DNA of 33,252 nucleotides from Chloroflexota bacterium (GTDB lineage: Bacteria; Chloroflexota; Anaerolineae; JAAEKA01). The notes under the pieces are model-generated. The model saw only the letters and a program-made list of their open reading frames with translations, was not told the DNA's origin and did not search any database. The stretch's first letter is position 1, and each line of letters starts with the position of its first letter. Of the stretch, positions 24,808 to 31,630 are shown one piece after another. Made by a program: the position numbers and the translations under genes. The stretch covers positions 3,499 to 36,750 of the forward strand of contig JAYELL010000058.1 in NCBI GenBank assembly GCA_034717495.1, read 5' to 3'.

Positions 24808-25380
24808 TCAGGCAATCTCAGGCTGAATGAGCCCGTAGTCACCATCCGAGCGGCGATAAAGGACATTGAAGGCAGCCTCGCCAGCGTTGTAGAATACAAA
24901 AAAATCGTGACCCAACAGCTCCATCTGGTCAACCGCTTCCTCCTGACTCATGGGAAGCAGTTCGAAACGTTTGAAGCGCACGATGCGCCCCTCGAAGGCC
25001 TCCTCCTCACCCTCAGCAGCCTCCAGTCCGACGACTTCCATTTCCTCTGCAGCCACGGCGGCAGCCTGTGCCTTTTCAATCTTGCGCCTGCGTTTGCCCT
25101 TATAGCGGCTAATCTGCCTGTGGAGTTTATCGGCAACGGCGTCCACCGCGGCGAACAGGTCCCCGCGCCGTTCCTCCGCCCGAAGAATCATACCGTTGCT
25201 GCGAGCCGTAGCCTGGACTACATAGCGTTCGCTGGTTTTGCGACTCTGCACTTCCGAGAGTTCAACGCGAATCTCCTGAAGATCGGCAAGATAGCGGTCC
25301 ATCTTGCCGATTTTCCTCTCCACATAGGCCCAGATTTGATCGTTGACTTCAATGTTGCGACCTTGAATGATCAGCTGCAT
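24808..25380 (-). CDS. hpf: Ribosome hibernation promoting factor, long form
   Basis: A 190-aa protein. The start at 25380 follows AAAGGAG at eight bases and opens MQLIIQGRNIEVNDQIWAYV; longer frames to 25422 are rejected. The N-terminal ribosome-binding HPF/RaiA domain (about 1-100) has KIGKMDRYLADLQEIRVEL, then RAEERRGDLFAAVDAVADK and HRQISRYKGKRRRK. After a Glu/Ala-rich linker, the C-terminal dimerisation domain (about 135-190) includes IVRFKRFELLPMSQEEA and GHDFFVFYNA, ending VLYRRSDGDYGLIQPE. Long-form HPF dimerises 70S ribosomes into 100S particles in stationary or stressed cells. Confidence 0.95.
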   Translation of the reverse strand: MQLIIQGRNIEVNDQIWAYVERKIGKMDRYLADLQEIRVELSEVQSRKTSERYVVQATARSNGMILRAEERRGDLFAAVDAVADKLHRQISRYKGKRRRKIEKAQAAAVAAEEMEVVGLEAAEGEEEAFEGRIVRFKRFELLPMSQEEAVDQMELLGHDFFVFYNAGEAAFNVLYRRSDGDYGLIQPEIA

Positions 25381-25632
25381 GACCGTCGCTCCTTTCAAAA
25401 AATAAATGCCAGCGCTGACCATGTCCGCGAGGGAGCGTGGCCATGCTGGACTACCAACAGTACTCAGCGATCTTGTCCCGAGAAACTGCGTGACGCATCG
25501 GCAATTTCAATTAAGATCCTCTAGGTGGTTATGAACTGCGGTCGGGACAGAAAACTAAAAACATGGACGTTGTGGCCACAGTTTCGTTGCCCGGGCCACT
25601 TTCCGGATCAACCGGCCGGCATCCACTGTGAT
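25381..25632 (-). other. Long 5' leader of hpf
   Basis: If transcription begins at the consensus promoter at 25639-25667, hpf carries a leader of about 250 nt with no gene in it. Visible elements are a long-range pair (TGTCCCGA and TCGGGACA on the minus strand) and a T-rich run (TTTATTTTTT) just before the AAAGGAG ribosome site. No known riboswitch class is recognised. Confidence 0.45.
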
Positions 25633-25638
25633 ACTGCA

Positions 25639-25667
25639 ATTGTAGCCGCGGCAGGAACAAATGTCAA
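25639..25667 (-). promoter_or_regulatory. Consensus promoter upstream of hpf
   Basis: TTGACA (25662-25667), a 17-bp spacer and TACAAT (25639-25644) on the minus strand. No other gene lies between it and hpf, so it is assigned to hpf. Confidence 0.7.
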
Positions 25668-25712
25668 CTCAATTCCGAGACGGCCCCACCTTGGTGCTGC
25701 GCGTTGCACCTG

Positions 25713-25752
25713 AAATGCCCACGTATCCCTGGTCGGGAATCTGTGGGCATTT
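25713..25752 (-). terminator. Hairpin after the cohesin-like gene
   Basis: Arms AAATGCCCAC (25713-25722) and GTGGGCATTT (25743-25752). Each arm ends in a short A/T tract, so the stem could stop transcription in both directions. It lies downstream of the secreted-protein operon. Confidence 0.55.
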
Positions 25753-25809
25753 TCATTGATTATATGCCTCTGTCACGACTTACTCGCCGGTCTTTGACCG
25801 TAAGTCTCC

Positions 25810-26790
25810 CTACGCCCATCCCAGCTTGGCCATGGTTTTTTCGGGCAATAGCATCTCTCTCAATAGCATCTCGAGCGTAGAGATAACCCACCATGGCAAA
25901 TGCGCAGGCTCGCCAGATTCCGCAGAATAGTCTGATAATTTCACGGCGGCCGGAGATGACATCGTTACACTCACAGGACCATGGAGCGTGGTGATACCAC
26001 TCAACGCGATATCTTCTAACCAATAATAGTAGGTCTTTCCAGGGTGAACTTCATCATCGACCCACCGGTAATGAGCACCTGCAGTGCCGCCAGGTGTCTG
26101 AGCGGGCAAATATGCCAGGAATGCGGCGGGGGCTGCTGGAGATTCACTTCGATAGAGATAGAAGCCCTGATGGTCCCATTCCGACACCGTTTCCCATTCA
26201 ATGAGTACATGATCAACCTGCGGTATCGCCGAAAACTCACTAAGGTGGACTGCAAGCGGTACGATTCGAACCAAACCGTCGTCGGTATCACATGGCTCAC
26301 TTTGTCCAGCCGTGTTCCCACAGGAAAGTGGAGGATCACTCGAAAAAACAACAGGCGCGATCCCCAACGATCCCTCGACCGCCCCAAAGGTTATCGTCAC
26401 GGGTGTACCATCCGGAAGGCTGGCCAAGGGGGGAGAAGTATCTGCAATAAAAAAGTTTAGTTCGCCGTCAGTGTCAGCAGGATCAAACGCTACGGAGGCA
26501 TTGAAACCGACCGGAAGATTCAAGTTAACACTATCGGGGATTCCATCATCGTTTCCGTCAGTCGGATCAAACCACAACCTGGTTTCATCAAAGTCGACCG
26601 AAAAGACGACGACGTTGATAAGTGCCCCGTTGGCGGTGAAATATATCGGTACGTCAACCATTGGATTTTCTCTGGTTACCTCGGCGATCTCCCACAATGG
26701 ATTCGTTTGAGAACCTGCTCCCGTCCATGCAAGAGCTACGAGCACAAGACAAAGGACAAAGATTCTGCCAGCGAAAAAGATACGACTCAT
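25810..26790 (-). CDS. Secreted protein with cohesin-like domain
   Basis: A 326-aa protein. The ATG at 26790 has GGAGGA seven bases upstream and starts a signal peptide (IFFAGRIFVLCLVLVALAW, likely cleaved after GAGS). Residues of about 40-180 match the cohesin-like fold: VDVPIYFTANGALINVVVF, then SVDFDETRLWFDP, a calcium-type loop DGNDDGIPDS, FNASVAFDP and GTPVTITFGAVEG. A second domain of about 100 residues is fibronectin-like (VHLSEFSAIPQVDHVLIEW, then GKTYYYWLEDIAL), ending in a Trp/Leu-rich amphipathic tail. It is last in an operon encoding two dockerin-bearing proteins, so it may serve as their binding partner. The cohesin call is from pattern and context only. Confidence 0.72.
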   Translation of the reverse strand: MSRIFFAGRIFVLCLVLVALAWTGAGSQTNPLWEIAEVTRENPMVDVPIYFTANGALINVVVFSVDFDETRLWFDPTDGNDDGIPDSVNLNLPVGFNASVAFDPADTDGELNFFIADTSPPLASLPDGTPVTITFGAVEGSLGIAPVVFSSDPPLSCGNTAGQSEPCDTDDGLVRIVPLAVHLSEFSAIPQVDHVLIEWETVSEWDHQGFYLYRSESPAAPAAFLAYLPAQTPGGTAGAHYRWVDDEVHPGKTYYYWLEDIALSGITTLHGPVSVTMSSPAAVKLSDYSAESGEPAHLPWWVISTLEMLLREMLLPEKTMAKLGWA

Positions 26791-26850
26791 GATTTTCCTC
26801 CCAGCAACTATGACAATCGCCATGGTTACAACTGCCAGCGAGTTGACCGG

Positions 26851-29800
26851 TTATTCCACCGAAACATCCTCAAGGGGGATGATTGAACCTGTGCCTGAAG
26901 GGTATTCAGTCTGCGGCGACCCACCACAGGCGTTCGGTCCGTCAAAGATGAGCAACACCGTGCAGGAGATGTCGCCGGCATCGATCTTGCCATCCTCGTT
27001 CGAGTCGCAGAAAGGCGTGCCTACAAATGTGCCTCCTGCCGCGTTTGCCGGATCATCGCCATCCCCGTCGAAGATCTCCAGCACGCAAGCCGAGATGTCA
27101 CCAGCATCAACGGTGCCATCGCCGTTACAGTCGCCCGGATCATTACGCGTGTTTACCACCGCTGCAACTGTACTTCCACCATCTTCAGGCACCGTCGCCG
27201 GTGACCCGCTAAGATCCACTTCCCATGCCACACCAGGATCTGTTTCCGTCACTTCGTAGTCGCCCGGGATCAGGTCGCTCCAACTGAGAGCTCCGCCCTG
27301 GTAGCCAGCAGTCTGGCAGTCACCGTCCGGGTAGCTCGGACCGCTGATGCATATCTCGAAGGTCTGGGCCGGGTCGGGCGTGATCCCGTTCCATGCCACC
27401 GTCTTGGTTGCTTCCAGGCTACCCAGCCTGCGTGTGTTGATGACGTCGGATAACAGCGTGCCGCCCTTATCCGGGATCACAACCAAATAGGGTTCGATGG
27501 TCGTTTCCCACTGGGGACCAGGATCGCTCTCGCTGACCGTGTATGAACCAGGTGTGAGATTGGGCCAAACCAGCGCGTGCCCAAGGTAGTTCACGGTCTG
27601 GCAGTCGCCGTCCGGGTAGCTCGGACCGTTAATGCAGACCTCGAACGTCTGGGCTGGATCGGGCGCGACCCCGTTCCAGTCGACAGTCTTTGTGACCTCC
27701 AGGCTGCCAACCTTGCGGGCATTGAGCACTGATGCGCTGGCAATGCCACCGTCGGCCGGCACCGTTGCCGGGGAGCCACCGATGGTCACCGACCACTGCT
27801 CGCCTGGATCGTTTTCAGTGATGGTGTATGATCCTGGCAGCACGTCCATCCATGAAACTACGCCCCCCAAATATCCCACCTGCTGGCAATCAGGCGTGGC
27901 AAAGGAGGGCCCGCTGGCGCAGATCGTAAACATCTGGCTGGGGTCAGGCGTGACGCGGTTCCACTCCACGGTTTTTGCAGCTGCAACCGCGCGCGTCAAC
28001 AGCCGGACTTTGGATACGAACGCGTCGCGCGTGCCGTTCAGCGATCCCTGAAGCGCACCAGGGGTCACTGGAAAATCACCCGACCTGGTGAATCCTGTCA
28101 GATAGACAAGACCGAGGCTGTCCATTGCCATTCCGTAGCCTTTGTCCTCATTGCTGCCTCCAAGATAGGTTGCGTATACCGGCTGTGCCGGGGTTGCACC
28201 GTTGAGATCCAACCGCGCGGCAAACAGGTCGTGGTTGCCGTTCCACGTCTGGTCGTAAGCATCGGAGGTTACCGGGAAGTCAGCGGAATTGGTGAAGCCA
28301 GCGACATCCACGACTCCAGGAGCTTCGACCGCAATGCCCCTTGCCTCCTCCCAGCCGCTGCCGCCCAGGAAGGAAGCGTAGCTCGTGTTGCCAGCTACAT
28401 CGAGGCGTGCTACAAAGGCATCATAGGTACCTCCAGCGAAGCTCCCTGTTGTTACCGGAAAATCGGCCGAGGCAGTCGATCCAACGAGATGCGCTCCACC
28501 CGCGGCATCGACGGCGATCGCCTGACCCCTGTCCAGCCCGCTGCCACCCAGGATACGCACGTAGCCCACTCCGCCCGCGTTGGTGACCTTGACAGCAAAG
28601 GCATCGCCCCCACCAACCGTCGGGACACCCTGGAAGGAAGTGGAGTCGGTCTGCCCTATTACGTAAGCCTCACCGTTGAGGGTAGCGATTCCCAGGCCAA
28701 GATCATCACCACGACCGCCAAGGCGGCGGGCATAAGCAAGCACACCATCGGCCGTCACTTTTAGTGCAAACGCATCGAATTCACCCAGGTGTTTTCCGCC
28801 AGGAAAATCTCTGGAGAAGGTTGTTCCAGTCACGAAGGCATTGCTTCCGTCGACCGCTATGGCGAAGCCCTTGTCTTGATCCCGGCCACCAATCAACACG
28901 CTGTAGGTCACGTCCGCGCCGGTCGCGTTCAAAGCCACGACGAACACGTCGTTCTCTCCCTCGGTGGTCCCGGCCAGGGGAAAGTCGATAGAGTCGGTCT
29001 CACCGGTCACATAGGCCGCGTCTCCAGACACGTCGATTCCGGTGGCTGAGTCCATGCCACTGCCACCCAGGTAAGTCGCGTAGATCAGGCCACTGCCATC
29101 AGCGTTGACCTTGGCAACAAAGCCATCCACCTGGCCCACTGTCAGGTCAAAAGCACCGGGCGTCACGGGAAAATCGATGGATGGCGTGCGGCCGGCAACG
29201 TACCCGTTACCGGCGCTATCCCCGGCAATATCGTTGGCGATCTCCCAGGAGCTACCGCCGAGGAAGGTACTGTAGATCAAATCCTCTTCGCCGCTCCGTG
29301 ATTCCTGCTTTTTTGCCGCTGCATTGCGAGCGTATGGCCCACCGATCTCAAATACTCCGGCGCTTGTCTGCCTGACACGTTCGTCAGTCACCGGTTGGCC
29401 CGGGCGGCCACCAGTGGCAACTGGCAGCGCCAGGCGAACCTCACCGACCCCGGTCTGCAACTGCAGGCTATTGCCGGATACCACTACCCCTTCTACTCCC
29501 TCCACCTGCAGGCGCACCCCCTCGAGATTTGCCTGGGGTTGGGCTTCCAGACGCCAGGGCATGATCCCTCGCCCGCCTTGCGCATCGACTACCAGGTCGA
29601 TGCCCGGGTAAAGGTTGCGATAGCGAACACCTTGCCAGACCGGCACCTCGGCCACCCACTCGTCGCGATCCTGACCGTGCAGGTAGGAAACATGGACCGG
29701 TAGAGCACCAAATGGCTGCAGTTCGGAGGCTGGGTTGGAATCGAGAAAGCTCAACCGCACATGAACCCCGTCGACCGTGCCGTCAGCCGGCCAGGTCTCG

Positions 29801-30078
29801 TCACCCTGCGGTTCCTCCAGCAAGCTCAGCCACAGAGAGTCATCTGTAACCCACAATCTGCCCCCCATGAGTGCCATGCTGTACCCTTCACCGCCTCCAT
29901 GCTGCCCAACCTCTTGTTCCAGGAAAGCTGGCTGGCTGGGTTCCGCCGGCACCATTGAGCCGGTAACCGGACCCTGCTGCCAGGCATATACCGCGACACT
30001 TCGGTGAAAAAAGGGCAAAGAGCAGGCCAGGATAATCAGCAGGCCGATCAATCTGCGAGGCCACGACAAGGAAAGCAT
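26851..30078 (-). CDS. Secreted SBBP seven-repeat propeller with prealbumin-like repeats and dockerin
   Basis: A 1075-aa protein. The ATG at 30078 has AGGAGG nine bases upstream and opens a signal peptide (RRLIGLLIILACSLPFF). Seven SBBP-type repeats at about 265-690 carry the motif YATYLGGS plus DFPVT: LIYSTFLGGSSWE, LIYATYLGGSGMD, VTYSVLIGGRDQD, LAYARRLGGRGDD, VGYVRILGGSGLD, TSYASFLGGSGWE and VYATYLGGSNED. Three repeats of 90 or so residues follow (about 695-975), each TKTVxWN..TPDPxQ.F..C..GPS and SWxDLxPGxYxxxExDPG, resembling prealbumin-like or SpaA-type folds. The dockerin pair is at 980-1045 (DCNGDGTVDAGDISACVL and CDSNEDGKIDAGDISCTVL). Probably extracellular; the ligand is unknown. Confidence 0.85.
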   Translation of the reverse strand: MLSLSWPRRLIGLLIILACSLPFFHRSVAVYAWQQGPVTGSMVPAEPSQPAFLEQEVGQHGGGEGYSMALMGGRLWVTDDSLWLSLLEEPQGDETWPADGTVDGVHVRLSFLDSNPASELQPFGALPVHVSYLHGQDRDEWVAEVPVWQGVRYRNLYPGIDLVVDAQGGRGIMPWRLEAQPQANLEGVRLQVEGVEGVVVSGNSLQLQTGVGEVRLALPVATGGRPGQPVTDERVRQTSAGVFEIGGPYARNAAAKKQESRSGEEDLIYSTFLGGSSWEIANDIAGDSAGNGYVAGRTPSIDFPVTPGAFDLTVGQVDGFVAKVNADGSGLIYATYLGGSGMDSATGIDVSGDAAYVTGETDSIDFPLAGTTEGENDVFVVALNATGADVTYSVLIGGRDQDKGFAIAVDGSNAFVTGTTFSRDFPGGKHLGEFDAFALKVTADGVLAYARRLGGRGDDLGLGIATLNGEAYVIGQTDSTSFQGVPTVGGGDAFAVKVTNAGGVGYVRILGGSGLDRGQAIAVDAAGGAHLVGSTASADFPVTTGSFAGGTYDAFVARLDVAGNTSYASFLGGSGWEEARGIAVEAPGVVDVAGFTNSADFPVTSDAYDQTWNGNHDLFAARLDLNGATPAQPVYATYLGGSNEDKGYGMAMDSLGLVYLTGFTRSGDFPVTPGALQGSLNGTRDAFVSKVRLLTRAVAAAKTVEWNRVTPDPSQMFTICASGPSFATPDCQQVGYLGGVVSWMDVLPGSYTITENDPGEQWSVTIGGSPATVPADGGIASASVLNARKVGSLEVTKTVDWNGVAPDPAQTFEVCINGPSYPDGDCQTVNYLGHALVWPNLTPGSYTVSESDPGPQWETTIEPYLVVIPDKGGTLLSDVINTRRLGSLEATKTVAWNGITPDPAQTFEICISGPSYPDGDCQTAGYQGGALSWSDLIPGDYEVTETDPGVAWEVDLSGSPATVPEDGGSTVAAVVNTRNDPGDCNGDGTVDAGDISACVLEIFDGDGDDPANAAGGTFVGTPFCDSNEDGKIDAGDISCTVLLIFDGPNACGGSPQTEYPSGTGSIIPLEDVSVE

Positions 30079-30119
30079 AGGCCAAAACCTCCTGAATAAC
30101 AGCGGGAGCCAGACGGAAA

Positions 30120-31490
30120 CTACTGTTGCCAACCCCACTCTTGCGCGACGCTGATGATATCAGCTACATCGATCTGCATGGAGTTGTCGAAGTCCAGATA
30201 GTCTGGACATTGCGGCGTGCCTATTGGCTGGTTGAAGCAACCTGCCACCGTAAGAACATCGGCGATATCCACGTCGCCGTCACAATCGGGCGGAGGGGGA
30301 TGAACGTCAAAGGGGTAACATGCCGGCGCGGAGGTTTTGGCGAGCTTTTGCCGTCCCTGATCGCCGATCCATTGGATACCCATGCTGGATGCCAGGCCAA
30401 AGGGCGAAGCACCGCCCGGCATCTGATACACCGTCCAACCGCCGCTGTTGACGATGGTCGACCAGGTGCCTGGCGTATAGGCCAGGGTGCCGGAGCGGGT
30501 TGTGGCCGTGCCGGACGAGCCGGATGGCGTGCTGCACGAAGGTGTGAGCGTCTGGTCGCTGGCCGGGAGGGTACTGACCGTTCCGCTGGCCTCTGCAGGG
30601 TTGAGATTGCCCACGGTCCCGGTGCCGCTGCTGCTCTCGGTGTACCATACTGTGGAACCTTCAAGTGCAACCCACTGGGGGTTGGTGCCGGCCGGCAGCG
30701 AATAGCTGGTCAGGCGGTTGAGTCCCGGTTCCAGGCGCGCCAGGGTGCCTACCGCGGTAGTTGCCTTGGGCAGCACCGGCTGCGGCAGGGAGGGACGCCG
30801 AGGCACACCGGCCGGCGCGTCAGCCCACCAGAGGTTACCGCTGTCATCCAGCAGCATGCCAGCCGGATTGCTGTCGCCTTCCAATTGCCAGGTACGCAAC
30901 CGGTTGGTCGCTGCATCCAGGCGCATGACCTTATCGCCCGCCCAACTTCCCAGCCAGACCTGGCTGCCATCCACCACCAGGTAATAGCTGGATGTACCGC
31001 CGGATGGGGAAAAGCTGCAAAGCTCGCCGGTCAATCGGTTGAAACGGAAAAGTTTCGAGCTGGAACCGAACCACTCACTGAACCATACGTTGTTGCTGTC
31101 GTCAATAGCCACGCCCCACAGGTTGACATTGCCGGCCGTTCCGGCGGCCCAGGTAGTCCTGGCTCCGGTCTGGGTGTTGATGCGTCCGAAGATCTCGGCG
31201 CCATCGGTCCACCAGATGTTGCCGCTGGCATCCGCCCTGGCATCCTGAGGCGTGATTCCCTGATAGACCGTATAAGCCCCGGAAGCGGGATCGACACGCC
31301 AGATCTCCCGGCTTATCGGGTCGCTGAGATAAAGCATGTCGGCCGGGCCCCGGTTTACCTCATATACCAGGCCACCGGGGGTCAGATTGGCCTCCTGAAC
31401 GCTGAGATCGGCTGCAGCAACGGTGGCCAGCAGTGCGACCAGCAGCAGGCAGGTGGCCGTGACTGCGATCCGTCGTGAGGGAATGATCAT
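30120..31490 (-). CDS. Secreted Vgb/NHL-like propeller with dockerin
   Basis: A 456-aa protein. The signal peptide (IAVTATCLLLVALLATVAAA) is cleaved near residue 27. The propeller, about 35-370, has repeated strands of virginiamycin B lyase or NHL type, such as DARADASGNIWWTD, GVAIDDSNNVWFSEW and GMLLDDSGNLWWAD. The catalytic His-containing loops of Vgb are not identified, so lyase activity should not be assumed. A Ser/Thr/Gly-rich stretch follows at 300-345. The last 55 or so residues form a dockerin pair (CDGDVDIADVLTVAGC and DFDNSMQIDVADIISVAQ). GGAGG lies 11 bases before the ATG. The SBBP gene starts 41 bp downstream. Confidence 0.82.
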   Translation of the reverse strand: MIIPSRRIAVTATCLLLVALLATVAAADLSVQEANLTPGGLVYEVNRGPADMLYLSDPISREIWRVDPASGAYTVYQGITPQDARADASGNIWWTDGAEIFGRINTQTGARTTWAAGTAGNVNLWGVAIDDSNNVWFSEWFGSSSKLFRFNRLTGELCSFSPSGGTSSYYLVVDGSQVWLGSWAGDKVMRLDAATNRLRTWQLEGDSNPAGMLLDDSGNLWWADAPAGVPRRPSLPQPVLPKATTAVGTLARLEPGLNRLTSYSLPAGTNPQWVALEGSTVWYTESSSGTGTVGNLNPAEASGTVSTLPASDQTLTPSCSTPSGSSGTATTRSGTLAYTPGTWSTIVNSGGWTVYQMPGGASPFGLASSMGIQWIGDQGRQKLAKTSAPACYPFDVHPPPPDCDGDVDIADVLTVAGCFNQPIGTPQCPDYLDFDNSMQIDVADIISVAQEWGWQQ

Positions 31491-31514
31491 TGGGTGTTAT
31501 TCCTCCATGCGGAA

Positions 31515-31544
31515 TGGGGCGATGGGTGGGTGCCCATCGCCCCA
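31515..31544 (-). terminator. Perfect 12-bp hairpin before the Vgb-like gene
   Basis: TGGGGCGATGGG (31515-31526) pairs with CCCATCGCCCCA (31533-31544) across a 6-nt loop. It is 24 bases before the start at 31490, with the GGAGG site between. It has no T-run, so it could be a weak terminator for the upstream gene or a 5' mRNA stabiliser. Confidence 0.45.
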
Positions 31545-31550
31545 GTGAGC

Positions 31551-31606
31551 TGGCGCTGATCAAGGCCATTCGTGCAAGTCGAAGTCGTCCTTTTGGATCA
31601 GCGCCA
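31551..31606 (-). terminator. Second inverted repeat after the DUF11-repeat gene
   Basis: Arms TGGCGCTGATC (31551-31561) and GATCAGCGCCA (31596-31606) with a 34-nt loop, directly downstream of the DUF11-protein stop at 31631. Together with the neighbouring hairpin it may reduce read-through. Confidence 0.4.
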
Positions 31607-31630
31607 ATCTTGGATGTGGTCGCCGCCTGC

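Noticed and set aside
30126-31478. 450-codon plus-strand open frame
   Set aside because: It is antisense to the Vgb/dockerin gene, is a GC-rich shadow frame and has no motifs.
30120-31490. Antibiotic-inactivating virginiamycin B lyase
   Set aside because: The propeller fold is similar, but the protein is secreted, carries a dockerin and no catalytic loop is recognised.
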